Assembly (NCBI GenBank): GCA_016900015.1
Contig: JACJJM010000025.1
Span: 1 to 52,060, forward strand
DNA length: 52,060 nt
DNA from: Phocaeicola coprophilus
Lineage (GTDB): Bacteria > Bacteroidota > Bacteroidia > Bacteroidales > Bacteroidaceae
Direction: 5' to 3'
Each line of letters starts with the position of its first letter. The stretch's first letter is position 1. Position numbers and translations under genes: made by a program. The notes beneath the pieces are model-generated. The model saw nothing but the letters and a program-made list of their open reading frames with translations, searched no databases and was not told the DNA's origin. Of the stretch, positions 24,856 to 33,577 are shown piece by piece.

Positions 24856-25209
24856 TCAGTTGCTCCAGCTATCGGCCGGGCACGGTTCGCACACGATCGT
24901 CGCATATTCCTTCACCAACCCGTTGACCTCATCCACAAAGCAGTTGAGCACGTCGGTCGGGTGCACATTGGCGTATGCGTTAATCACCCGCACGATGGCC
25001 AGATAGATGGCATTAGCCTGCGCCAACGCGCCCTCCGCCCCGTCGGCACGCAAGGCAGCCACGGCCTCGGCATAAGCTTCGGCCTGCTCCCCGATGTGCA
25101 ACGCCGACGGCGTCGCATGGACAATGCAACGGTTCACCCGCGTGTGAAATTCGACGCACGAATCCTTCGTCATCTCCGCCAAGCGGAATGACTTAATCTG
25201 ATTTGCCAT
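24856..25209 (-). CDS. hypothetical helical protein (possibly DUF6261-like, short)
   Basis: This 117-residue protein is probably all-helical and acidic, Ala-rich (EAYAEAVAALRADGAEGALA), with no signal peptide or membrane segment. It vaguely recalls the Bacteroides DUF6261 family, whose members are about twice as long, so this may be a shortened relative; this is weak. It is on the same strand as the lipoprotein cluster, 152 bp upstream of the 67-residue gene. Its GC content is higher than that of its neighbours. No function is proposed. Confidence 0.5.
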   Translation of the reverse strand: MANQIKSFRLAEMTKDSCVEFHTRVNRCIVHATPSALHIGEQAEAYAEAVAALRADGAEGALAQANAIYLAIVRVINAYANVHPTDVLNCFVDEVNGLVKEYATIVCEPCPADSWSN

Positions 25210-25343
25210 ATTAGTAACTAGTGATAAAAAAGAAATGACGCACGTCCTAGCAACGTCAAGAACGGCGCATCATGTATGATGTTTTATAAGAAGATATTCG
25301 AAAAAGCAAGGGCTGTGCCATAATAAATACACACCCGATGTAG

Positions 25344-25364
25344 GGACACACGGTTCGTGTGTCC
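25344..25364. repeat. short palindromic repeat, relative of 18988-19008
   Basis: GGACACACG-GTT-CGTGTGTCC is a 9-bp stem with a 3-nt loop, preceded by TGTAG. The copy at 18988-19008 has the same frame (TGTAGG, 9-bp stem, 3-nt loop) with compensating base changes in both arms. Confidence 0.5.
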
Positions 25365-25491
25365 GGATGACAACGCCTTGTGTTTCAGAATTTTTCCAAG
25401 CGGACGCAGGAGCCGTGCTTCCCTACGATGTCAATCGTCGACACAGCACCCTACAAGTTGTTGTACTACAGTTACTGTGATGTCCCGATAC

Positions 25492-25854
25492 TTATAACGC
25501 CTCGATTTTGTCGAGAGGCAAATCCATCATATTCGCTATCTCTTCCGAAGAAAAGCCTTTCCGCTTTAATCGCTGAATAATATCCGCACGGCCTTCCGCA
25601 CGACCTTTTTCTAATGCATACGCTTCTGTCACAAGGTTGTCACGGTAGACCTTGATGCTTTCATCGTAACGGATACGCTCTTCTTTCGTCAGAGATGCGA
25701 TGTCCACGATGTCTTCCAAACGCTGAAAGACGGCTTTCCGGGCTTTGAATGGTAATCTGCTCAATGTTTCCATATTTTTCAAAACATAAATCCAACGTTC
25801 AAAATCTGTCTCACAAGCCTCTTCATCTTTCGTAAAAGATGGCAACTGCAAGTA
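25492..25854 (-). pseudogene. C-terminal remnant of an Rpn-family nuclease gene
   Basis: About 120 codons match the second half of the Rpn-like protein at 14917-15743: LQLPSFTKDEEACETDFERW aligns with ELPSFVKEEDECVNDFERW, and the following helices correspond. The catalytic N-terminal half is absent, and upstream sequence turns non-coding at about 25855. The only available start in frame is TTG, so this is a 5'-truncated remnant. It is not a direct copy of the 15-kb gene (many differences), but a diverged paralogue. Confidence 0.8.
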
Positions 25855-25898
25855 ATGTTCTGCAATTAGTTACATTGCAAAGATAACCATTGAGTCTA

Positions 25899-26093
25899 AG
25901 AAACTGTTTTGAATTTATCGTGTGATGATTTGAGATGAGTTTTTGAGTCATTTTTGCTTCTGTGATGAGGAAGATAGCGGGCTATCTGACGAAGAACAGG
26001 AACGAAAAGGACCAAAAAAATCGCTCAAAGCACACACGAAAACGGATACATCCAGTCGGGAAGAACTTTTTGTAGAAATTCAAAACAGTTTCT
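25899..26093. repeat. 195-bp MITE-like element with 18-bp perfect terminal inverted repeats
   Basis: Arms AGAAACTGTTTTGAATTT (25899-25916) and the exact reverse complement (26076-26093) bound a non-coding interior with the central palindrome GATAGCGGGCTATC. Length and central motif match the element at 602-800. It lies between the Rpn remnant and the end of the tyrosine-kinase gene, and may also end transcription of the capsule operon. Confidence 0.7.
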
Positions 26094-26107
26094 AAACCTG
26101 CCAAACG

Positions 26108-28468
26108 TCACTTCTTCTTTTTGGAATGCCCATAACCGTAATGTCCATAACCATATCCGTAACCGTAGCCATAACCATATCCGTAGCCATAACCACGATG
26201 TTTGGGGTCTACCCCATTAAGCACCAGAGCCATGTTTGTCAATTTCTTGTCTTCGTAGAGGCTTTCGATGTCAGGCAACTGCCGACGGTCCAAACGACCG
26301 GCACGTACTACAAACACCGTAAGATCGGCAATGCGGTTGGCAATGCTGGCATCAGCTATGATACCCACAGGCACGTTGTCGGCAATGACATAGTCATAAC
26401 GGGTGCACAACTCTGCAACCAAGTCATCCAGACGGCTATCCATCAACAGCTCGGCCGGATTGGGAGCGACCGGACCGGAAGCGATGAGGTCAAAATGCTC
26501 GTGATGCTGAATGATGTCATCCACCGTGACCGACGGATCAGACAAATAATTCGTGACGCCTATCTTATGACTACTGTAATGACGGCTCAATGTGCCCTTG
26601 CGGATGTCCAAATCGAGCAAGATGACCCGCTTTTTTGCATACACCAGACTCATGGCCAGGTTTCGCGAGATGAAAGTCTTTCCCGCACCCTCATTAAAGG
26701 ACGTAAACGTGATGACTTTCATCGGCTTGTCTTTCCTTGACATGAATGCCATGTTGGTGCGTAAAATGCGGAAAGCTTCTGACACGATGCTGTCATCCTC
26801 GCTGACCACCTCCTTCGTGCTGCCACGATGCTTGGCAACATCCTTGTCCAAAGGTATCTCTCCCAAGAAAGGCACGCTCACCATCTTTTCCAAATCCTTT
26901 CGACTGTGCACCCGAGTATCCATGAAAAGAATGCCCAAGAACGTCACGCCCGGCAATGCCAGTCCGACAAGTACTCCCAGCAATAAGATACGGTTGCGCT
27001 TGGGCGAAATGGGCGCATCACCGCCATCAGCACCATCGATGACCCGCGCATTGTTGTCGGCCATGGCTTGCGACAAGGCATTTTCTTCGCGCTTGTTGAG
27101 CAAGAATAGATAGAGTGCTTCTTTGATTTTCTGTTGACGTTCGATGGAAAGCATCTGACGTTCTTTCGTGGGAATGGAGGTCACACGGCTCTGCGCCCGC
27201 ATCTCCCGGTTCTGCGCATCGTTGCGTTTCACATTGATGCTGACAATCATATTGTCCACCGCACGGATGATGGTCTGCTTCATGGCACGAAGCGAATTAT
27301 TCAGCTCCTCCACCACCGGGTTTTTCTCACTGCTGTCATCTATCAGCCGGTCTCGTTTCAACTTCGCTGTGTTATACAGGTTTATCTGGTTCTCGATGTT
27401 CATATCACCGATACCCGTGTTGGAAGGAATCAGGTCTGTCTCCTTGGTCGGGTCTGTCAGATAATCTTTGATGAAATTGGCCAGACGGAGTTGTGTCTCC
27501 AGCTCCATCGCGTCTGCATTGTATTTCTGCGACTCAGTCATATACATGCCGGCAGAAGAAGCGATGTCGACAATCTGGTTGCGCTGTTTGAACGTTTCAA
27601 GGTCAGACTCCACGCTTCCCAATTCGTTTTCAATGATAATGAGACGCTCATTGATGAAGTTGGCCGTATTGACCGCCACTTGATTCTTATCCTTGATGGC
27701 TTCTTCATTGTACACCGTAATCAGCATATTCAGCACATCCTCAGCCCGCACCGGCGAACTGTCTTTCAATGACAAGGTAAGAATCGAGGATTCCTCCTCT
27801 TCCTGCTGGATGCCGAGCGCTCCTTTGTAGTAATTCACCACCGACTCCAAAGGACGTTTCTGTACCTCCACCTGCTTTCCCAACCAGGCATCACTGTAAT
27901 AATTGGTCGGAGTCACAACCAAACGCATGCCTTTGCCGACTGTCACGGTATCATTCAAATTGACTGTATAACTGTCATCAGAATCCACTCCTGAAAGTTC
28001 AGACAGAACTACGGTCTTTTTGTCTTTAGGAGTAACAGTCAGACTGATATACTGCTCTGACATCGCATCCGGAAAGGTGACGCGGACAGGCGCCTGCGTA
28101 TAAAGTTCATTATGCCGCAATCCGTCTTGCACCTGGTAGCTGATGTCAGCATGCACACGCTGGACCACTTCACGCATAAGACGCTTCGAGCGAAACTGAA
28201 GTATTTCATTGGCCACATTCACCTTGTTAATGAAATTATCAAAACGGTCGAGTCCCGCAGTAGATGCTTTGTTCGAAGGATCTTTGATAATCACAGTGGC
28301 CGACCTGAAATAGACAAACGGCGACCGCGCATAAGTGTACCAAGCAATCCCGCCACACACCAACACCGAAATCAAAAACCATTTCCATTTAGATGCCAGA
28401 TAAGCAAATAAATCCACCAAATTGATACTTTGGTCATTTTTATTAGCAGTGGAATTAGTAGTCTGCAT
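26108..28468 (-). CDS. capsule co-polymerase with BY-kinase domain (Wzc-like) and GY-repeat tail
   Basis: This 786-residue inner-membrane protein has an N-terminal Wzz-type chain-length domain, with membrane helices near 35-50 and near 500. Its cytoplasmic bacterial tyrosine kinase domain (about 560-750) carries Walker A FNEGAGKT, Walker A' ILLDLDIRKG and Walker B-like YVIADNVPVGIIAD. It controls polymer length and export with the Wza-like protein encoded just upstream. The C-terminal tail, the usual autophosphorylation site, is extreme here: eight Gly-Tyr repeats followed by HYGYGH and four lysines, placing 10 tyrosines in the last 30 residues. It is the last gene of the capsule operon. Confidence 0.92.
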   Translation of the reverse strand: MQTTNSTANKNDQSINLVDLFAYLASKWKWFLISVLVCGGIAWYTYARSPFVYFRSATVIIKDPSNKASTAGLDRFDNFINKVNVANEILQFRSKRLMREVVQRVHADISYQVQDGLRHNELYTQAPVRVTFPDAMSEQYISLTVTPKDKKTVVLSELSGVDSDDSYTVNLNDTVTVGKGMRLVVTPTNYYSDAWLGKQVEVQKRPLESVVNYYKGALGIQQEEEESSILTLSLKDSSPVRAEDVLNMLITVYNEEAIKDKNQVAVNTANFINERLIIIENELGSVESDLETFKQRNQIVDIASSAGMYMTESQKYNADAMELETQLRLANFIKDYLTDPTKETDLIPSNTGIGDMNIENQINLYNTAKLKRDRLIDDSSEKNPVVEELNNSLRAMKQTIIRAVDNMIVSINVKRNDAQNREMRAQSRVTSIPTKERQMLSIERQQKIKEALYLFLLNKREENALSQAMADNNARVIDGADGGDAPISPKRNRILLLGVLVGLALPGVTFLGILFMDTRVHSRKDLEKMVSVPFLGEIPLDKDVAKHRGSTKEVVSEDDSIVSEAFRILRTNMAFMSRKDKPMKVITFTSFNEGAGKTFISRNLAMSLVYAKKRVILLDLDIRKGTLSRHYSSHKIGVTNYLSDPSVTVDDIIQHHEHFDLIASGPVAPNPAELLMDSRLDDLVAELCTRYDYVIADNVPVGIIADASIANRIADLTVFVVRAGRLDRRQLPDIESLYEDKKLTNMALVLNGVDPKHRGYGYGYGYGYGYGYGYGHYGYGHSKKKK

Positions 28469-28511
28469 AAAATCTTTATTTGAATTATTTCCTAATGAAT
28501 AATCATCCTCA

Positions 28512-29303
28512 TTATTTAGTAGCCCATATCACAGAACATCCGGCCGTAATCACAGAAAGAATCGTCGTGCCGATCTGCCATCCGCGATCTTCATTGTCTT
28601 TCTTGCGATATTTCGGCTCGACATACACGATGTCATTTTGCTGGAGATAAAAACAAGGCGAATTAAACAAATCCTTGCTCCGCAGATCATGCATATACAT
28701 CTGACGCTGCCCGTTCACTTCACGAATGACCGCTACACGGTCAATCCGCGCCTTGGCATTCAAATCACCGGCTTTGGCTATGGCTTCCAAAAGGGTGATA
28801 CGGTCACCGTCGACCGAATATGTTCCATTACTGTTCACGGCCCCCAGCACTGTATACTTGAAATTAAGAAACTCAATGGCAACAAGCGGGTCCTTCATAT
28901 AAGCCCCTTCGACAATGCGGCTGCTAATCAAATCCTTCACCTGGCTGACAGTCATTCCCTCCACATATAGTTTGCCAAGAATGGGGAAGTCAATGCAGCC
29001 ATCCACATCCACGCGATACCCTTTCTCATTCACCTGGGTCGAGGCATCCGTCGTCACATTGCCATCGCTACCGACCCGAAATGTCCCGCCATATATATTA
29101 AAAGGTATGGCAAGTTCGGGATTCTTACAACTGACAGTGATGCTCAAACGGTCGTCACGGTGAATGACAGCTTCATGTTTCACATCATAAGGATAACTTT
29201 CGCCCACCTGCATGTCTTGCAGATAGACAAAATTCTTGCGTGACGCACAAGAGGTCAACAGCACTACGGCAAGCAAGCCTGCCCACAAAAATTGTTTCTT
29301 CAT
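28512..29303 (-). CDS. polysaccharide export outer-membrane lipoprotein (Wza-like, SLBB)
   Basis: This 263-residue lipoprotein (lipobox LTSC) has the Poly_export domain (IHRDDRLSITVSCKNPELAI) followed by an SLBB region (YTVLGAVNSNGTYSVDGDRI) and a C-terminal hydrophobic segment (TTILSVITAGCSVIWA). It should form the outer-membrane channel for the polysaccharide made by this locus, working with the Wzc-like kinase encoded 43 bp downstream. The frame is open to 29363, but the signal peptide begins at 29303. It follows the HprK-like gene by 35 bp. Confidence 0.92.
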   Translation of the reverse strand: MKKQFLWAGLLAVVLLTSCASRKNFVYLQDMQVGESYPYDVKHEAVIHRDDRLSITVSCKNPELAIPFNIYGGTFRVGSDGNVTTDASTQVNEKGYRVDVDGCIDFPILGKLYVEGMTVSQVKDLISSRIVEGAYMKDPLVAIEFLNFKYTVLGAVNSNGTYSVDGDRITLLEAIAKAGDLNAKARIDRVAVIREVNGQRQMYMHDLRSKDLFNSPCFYLQQNDIVYVEPKYRKKDNEDRGWQIGTTILSVITAGCSVIWATK

Positions 29304-29338
29304 AATATGGTTTAAAATATTTTGTTTTAGTAACAATG

Positions 29339-30262
29339 TCACAAGTCGGCACTGGAAGTCCAACTCTTATCCTGACCGGCCAACTCACGGTGACAAAGGA
29401 GAACCGCGCCCTTGTCAGGCAAACATTCGAGCGTCCCGACCCTTACCAACCCGGCCAGCCGTGCCAACGTGTCATGCAAATGATCACGCATGTCCTTGTC
29501 CTGATTGATTACAGAACATCCGGGATAGAGCGCAATGAAAGCACCAATCCCGTCTTTCCGATGGAAACGATTCGCCGGAGCCTGACTCAGACGAACCATT
29601 CCACCAATCGGAAAAGAAAGTTGCTTATAGCATGAAGTTTTTCCACTCCAAGGAGTTCCATACGCAATGGCCGTATCCCGGCTGACACGAACCGTGGGAT
29701 TATCATCATTCAGCAATTCGCATCCCGGGATGTATTCCATCCACAAAGCGGCATGCGTACTCTTGCCTGTGCCGCTTTTTCCCATAAACAGAAAGGCCCG
29801 ACCGTCACAACACACAGCCGAAGCATGGATGGCGACAGCCCCTCTGCGAAGTACTGCTAATGAATAAGCGATGCGAATCAAGGATGAAAGCTTGCTCCCG
29901 GCATCGCGGTCTGTCCAGTCAATGAATGCCTTCACGACACCAAAAGGCCTGTCAGCCAGCATGCCATGAGTGAAGCGTCCGGAAACAGAAGAGACCGTGA
30001 CAAAATAACCGCTCCCAGCCGTGTATAAAGCGACCAGTCCCATGTCGCTGAGGTCTTCTTCCAGCAATGTCTTCCCATCAAGCTCTTTCGAAAAAGACTC
30101 GCCGGACTCATCGACCGTAAAATCCAAAAGTAAGTCATCTTCCTTCCAGGCCCTCTCACATCGGAAAGGGCGAAAGGACGGAAGCAATACGTCAGCATCA
30201 CAGCCGTCCGGCAAACGGACTGCTACGATGAAATCTGCTATCAAATATATGTTAGTCGTCAT
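29339..30262 (-). CDS. HprK-related kinase of the PqqD/NTase trio
   Basis: This 307-residue protein has a C-terminal HPr kinase/PEP carboxykinase-like nucleotide-binding domain: IHASAVCCDGRAFLFMGKSG, whose P-loop reads GKSGTGKSTH, then LLNDDNPTVRV, then YGTPWSGKT. The N-terminal 130 residues are unlike HprK. The frame is open to 30487, but the ATG at 30262 is chosen because it follows the nucleotidyltransferase stop by 26 bp and the upstream part is low-quality coding. HprK-related kinases adjacent to PqqD-like and nucleotidyltransferase genes form a recognised but functionally unassigned arrangement; one relative phosphorylates a lasso peptide. Its substrate here is unknown. Confidence 0.8.
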   Translation of the reverse strand: MTTNIYLIADFIVAVRLPDGCDADVLLPSFRPFRCERAWKEDDLLLDFTVDESGESFSKELDGKTLLEEDLSDMGLVALYTAGSGYFVTVSSVSGRFTHGMLADRPFGVVKAFIDWTDRDAGSKLSSLIRIAYSLAVLRRGAVAIHASAVCCDGRAFLFMGKSGTGKSTHAALWMEYIPGCELLNDDNPTVRVSRDTAIAYGTPWSGKTSCYKQLSFPIGGMVRLSQAPANRFHRKDGIGAFIALYPGCSVINQDKDMRDHLHDTLARLAGLVRVGTLECLPDKGAVLLCHRELAGQDKSWTSSADL

Positions 30263-30288
30263 AAATGGATGAATGTTTTTGTAATAGG

Positions 30289-31389
30289 CTAACACCCTGT
30301 GAAACTTAGAAGTTGCCCGCCTGAAAGCCGGGCCATCATCCAAAAAGTTTCTTTCGGTGCATAACGACAGGAAAAGCCCACATTGTGCAAGAAAGACTGA
30401 CACGTCTGCCATTTCCGCATCCAGGTCGAGCGTGCATCGCGTTCTCTCCGTCCGGCCAAGTGCTGGCCAAAATTTCCCCCGCGCCACACGATGTCGAGCA
30501 ACGGGGCAGCCGAAGCTGCGCGTTCCGGATAAGGCAGGCTGCCGGTCGGCAAACCCAGACAGTCAACAAGGAATGCATGAAGCAACGGATTCCAACGTCC
30601 AAGTCCCAAGCGCACACAAGCCGTTTTCATCTCGTCAGCGGACAATTCATCGTGCAAGCAATGACAAGCACGCGCCATGTCGCACAACTGTCGCAAACCG
30701 ATGCCCCGCCCGAGCGCATGTTTCAAAATATGCAAGTCAAGCAAAAGTAAATTCAAAAACGGAGCCGGCACGGAAACCTCCACTCCCGACAACGGACAAC
30801 GAACGTATCCCCAAGTCTCCTCCATCCGACGGGCCATACGCTGCAAAAAAGGGCTGGACAAATCAAGCAAGCAAGAATGATGTTCCACGCAGACTCCTTT
30901 CCATTGATAGCACACACTGTGGTCCGGCATCTGGGTCGTCCGGACACGAGCTTGCTGCACACAGGACAGAGCTTTGTCACGGGCAGTTTGCCCGTTGAAA
31001 TAAAAATCGATGTCACCACACTCACGCAACAATGGATGCTCGTAGAAACGCGCCACCCCCTGGCCTTTCTGCAAGACAGGATTCAATCCTTCTGCCTGAA
31101 ACATCGCGACAAGCCCGGCCAGCACTTGCTCCATCTTGCGGTTGCTCCGCTCTATCATTTCCACAGCCGCGGCCCATCGCATCAACAACGGCTCTGGAGG
31201 CAACAAGCCGGATGGCAAATATTGCAATCCTTGAAAGGCCAAACCTGTAACCGTCTGTTGACGGGCTAAACGAAACACTCCATCCCAGCCTTCATTCCCC
31301 AAGGAGAAACAAGACAGCTCGTCCGGCTGTTTTTCCCACAGGCCAGCCCGCAAAAGGACAAGCAAGGCGTACCGCTCTTTGTTCTGCAT
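30289..31389 (-). CDS. nucleotidyltransferase-family protein (NTP_transf_5-like)
   Basis: This 366-residue protein resembles the uncharacterised nucleotidyltransferase family found with HprK-like and PqqD-like proteins. The visible core is VLQKGQGVARFYEHPLLREC followed by GDIDFYF (about residues 114-140), with the paired acidic residues expected for metal binding. Elsewhere it is rich in Leu and Arg, with likely helices. It could transfer a nucleotide to a protein, peptide or glycan; nothing identifies the acceptor. It starts 3 bp after the PqqD stop, so the three proteins are produced together. Confidence 0.75.
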   Translation of the reverse strand: MQNKERYALLVLLRAGLWEKQPDELSCFSLGNEGWDGVFRLARQQTVTGLAFQGLQYLPSGLLPPEPLLMRWAAAVEMIERSNRKMEQVLAGLVAMFQAEGLNPVLQKGQGVARFYEHPLLRECGDIDFYFNGQTARDKALSCVQQARVRTTQMPDHSVCYQWKGVCVEHHSCLLDLSSPFLQRMARRMEETWGYVRCPLSGVEVSVPAPFLNLLLLDLHILKHALGRGIGLRQLCDMARACHCLHDELSADEMKTACVRLGLGRWNPLLHAFLVDCLGLPTGSLPYPERAASAAPLLDIVWRGGNFGQHLAGRRERDARSTWMRKWQTCQSFLHNVGFSCRYAPKETFWMMARLSGGQLLSFTGC

Positions 31390-31392
31390 TCT

Positions 31393-31674
31393 TTATCCTC
31401 GGATCAGACCAAAGTTTTTCCACTCATCCAACTGCTTCGTCACATCCTGAAGCGCAGTCGCCTTGTCAATTTCATACTGAGCACAAAGCCAATCGGCCAA
31501 TTCTTCCAACGAAGAATGCCCTTGCTCCAAAAGCTTCCACAAGTCAGCAGCTGTCGCATTCAAACTATATACAGTGCTCATATTGACATTTTCTGAACAG
31601 ACGTCCACGACCATGTAACGATGCCCAATCTTGCGCAACTGTAATCCGTCTTTGATTCTAACATTCATCATCAT
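31393..31674 (-). CDS. PqqD-family protein (RiPP-recognition-element fold)
   Basis: This 93-residue protein is a typical PqqD-type winged-helix domain: strand-rich start (GLQLRKIGHRYMVVDV), then STVYSLNATAADLWKLLEQG and the helical SLEELADWLCAQYEIDKATA. PqqD domains bind leader peptides and present them to modifying enzymes. No leader-bearing precursor is seen next to it: only 6 bp separate it from the sugar transferase gene. Three ATG codons in a row (31674, 31671, 31668) are possible starts; the first is listed. Confidence 0.85.
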   Translation of the reverse strand: MMMNVRIKDGLQLRKIGHRYMVVDVCSENVNMSTVYSLNATAADLWKLLEQGHSSLEELADWLCAQYEIDKATALQDVTKQLDEWKNFGLIRG

Positions 31675-31680
31675 CTCTTC

Positions 31681-32355
31681 TTAAAATTTCTTTCCAATCA
31701 AAATAGACATAACAGTCAAATAAATAATCTTCAAATCAAGCCACAGGGAGCGGTTGTTCAGATACTCCAAATCCATCCTTAAACGCTCCAGCATCTTGTC
31801 CATAGTGTCAGTGTAGCCGTTGTATAAAGTCGCGGGAGAAAAAAGCCCGGGACGTAATTGGTATAGCAATTCATAATTGGGATTGATGGCTTTAATCTTG
31901 TCCACAAAAAAACGACGTTCAGGACGCGGTCCGACAAAGCTCATCTCACCTTTAACCACATTCCACAACTGTGGCAACTCGTCTAAATGGTGCTCACGCA
32001 GGAAACGGCCGATTTTAGTCAAACGTTTATCCTCCTTCTGACAAAGCTCTGGAATGCCGTCCTTCTCAGCCAAGACCGTCATGGAACGAAATTTATACAA
32101 GATGAAAGGTTTCCCATGATAACCGATACGCTCTTGCTTGAAAATAGCTGGTCCGCCGTCCTCACGCTTAATAAGCAGGTATATCACCAAAAAAGCGGGA
32201 GAAGACACCAACAAACCCAACAAGCCACCTACTAAATCAAAGAATCTCTTTATGCCACAAGCAAAAGAAGACATCTCTTCATGAGAATAATAATTGTCGT
32301 TCGTAATCTCAATTCTCGCAGTTCTCGTCACTGCTTCCGGTTTTTCATACTTCAT
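31681..32355 (-). CDS. initiating sugar-phosphate transferase (undecaprenyl-phosphate)
   Basis: This 224-residue monotopic membrane enzyme should transfer the first sugar-1-phosphate to undecaprenyl phosphate. It has one hydrophobic re-entrant segment (about 39-62, FFDLVGGLLGLLVSSPAFLV) and family motifs: KQERIGYHGKPFILYKFRSM, LREHHLDELPQLWNVVKGEM, and FVGPRPERRFF near 135-145. It belongs to the small, single-domain form. The donor sugar cannot be read from the sequence. It overlaps the preceding GT4 gene by 11 bp and is followed directly by pqqD. Confidence 0.93.
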   Translation of the reverse strand: MKYEKPEAVTRTARIEITNDNYYSHEEMSSFACGIKRFFDLVGGLLGLLVSSPAFLVIYLLIKREDGGPAIFKQERIGYHGKPFILYKFRSMTVLAEKDGIPELCQKEDKRLTKIGRFLREHHLDELPQLWNVVKGEMSFVGPRPERRFFVDKIKAINPNYELLYQLRPGLFSPATLYNGYTDTMDKMLERLRMDLEYLNNRSLWLDLKIIYLTVMSILIGKKF

Positions 32356-33469
32356 AATTGTATATATTTAAACATTTCTCTATCATGTGTTCTTTCGTAA
32401 ACAATTCGTTGTAGCGTTTCTTGGCACCTTGAGAATATCGCTGATAATCCAACGGGTCCTGTGTGACATTCACGATGGCTTCAGCCAACGCCTTTGCATT
32501 CTCCGGAGCAACATTAAGCCCTGACACGCCATGCGCATTCACCCAAGACACCCCAGAATGGGGAATATTGGTCGCAATCACTGGCTTCCCACAAGACATG
32601 GCTTCTATCTGTACGATGCCAAAAGCCTCAGTCTTCTGAACACTGCTCAGACAAAACACATCACATGCACCATAATAAGCCGGTAAATCCTCTTCGCTGA
32701 CTCGTCCCAGCAACGACACTTTGCCTTGTAGACCCAGCTCTTCAATCTCTCTGTGCAACTCATGCTCCAACGCTCCTGTGCCACCAATCAATATCACATA
32801 ATCGTCAGTAAGGTATTGACCTGCAGCAACCAGGAAATGATACCCTTTATAAGCGACCAAACGCCCCAATGAAAATACGATCTTCTTATTCAGATATTTG
32901 CGCCGGATAAGCTCTACGGAGTCCGGCAGCGGACACATCGCCTCCACACCGATAGGCAAACAGACGGCTTTGTGATGAACCTTTTTTAAAAAGGGTGATT
33001 CCTTCAAATAGACAGGTGTCGTGCACACTACGACATCGGCACGCCTCAACAACCAATCTTGCAACGGCCGATAAAATTTCAACAGCCACTTTTGCTTCTG
33101 GATGTCACTATGCCAGTGCAGAACGACCCGTCCTTTATATCCGGATAAAAACAAAGCCAAACAAGCCATCGGATCCGGATGATGCACATGGACTATGTCA
33201 TACTGCTTGCAACGTCTTCGCAGGGCAACAATCATGGCTGGTGAAATCATCGTAGCCGCCAACTTAAGCCATGCATGACAACAGAAGATTTGTGCATGTT
33301 CATTCACCGAAATCACTCGACTGCCTCCACATGAAGCAGCACACATCATGTCGCAATCAATATTACGCTCCGACAATCCGATTGTCAAATCATACGCCAC
33401 CTTCTCCACCCCACCTGCAACCGGATAAAATTTGCCTAATTGAAGAACTCTTAAACTCTTATTGTGCAT
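32345..33469 (-). CDS. glycosyltransferase family 4 (GT-B)
   Basis: This 374-residue GT-B enzyme has an N-terminal acceptor domain (LGKFYPVAGGVEKVAYDL) and a C-terminal donor domain with the retaining-GT4 pattern E-x7-E (EAFGIVQIEAMSCGKPVIAT). Other typical features are HVHHPDPMA, a VFSLGRLVAYKGYHFLVAA segment and LLGRVSEEDLPAYYGACDVF. It probably adds one sugar to the lipid-linked repeat unit on the cytoplasmic face. Sugar specificity is unknown. Its 3' end overlaps the initiating transferase start, so the two are coupled, and it is a good candidate for the second or a late sugar. Confidence 0.9.
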   Translation of the reverse strand: MHNKSLRVLQLGKFYPVAGGVEKVAYDLTIGLSERNIDCDMMCAASCGGSRVISVNEHAQIFCCHAWLKLAATMISPAMIVALRRRCKQYDIVHVHHPDPMACLALFLSGYKGRVVLHWHSDIQKQKWLLKFYRPLQDWLLRRADVVVCTTPVYLKESPFLKKVHHKAVCLPIGVEAMCPLPDSVELIRRKYLNKKIVFSLGRLVAYKGYHFLVAAGQYLTDDYVILIGGTGALEHELHREIEELGLQGKVSLLGRVSEEDLPAYYGACDVFCLSSVQKTEAFGIVQIEAMSCGKPVIATNIPHSGVSWVNAHGVSGLNVAPENAKALAEAIVNVTQDPLDYQRYSQGAKKRYNELFTKEHMIEKCLNIYNYEV

Positions 33470-33577
33470 AAAACTCTTGATTACCTCTAAACTTTGACTA
33501 TCTTAGTATGACTACAAAATTCTCTCCCTAGCTCAAATAGTTCATTAAAATCTCATCCTTACGAATGCTTGCAAATA

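Noticed and set aside
26100-26200. CRISPR or tandem DNA repeat
   Set aside because: The regular pattern is the Gly-Tyr codon repeat at the end of the tyrosine kinase gene and has no spacer structure.
29339-31674. A classical lasso peptide cluster
   Set aside because: PqqD-like and HprK-like genes are present, but no asparagine-synthetase-like cyclase, no transglutaminase-like protease and no precursor gene lie near them.
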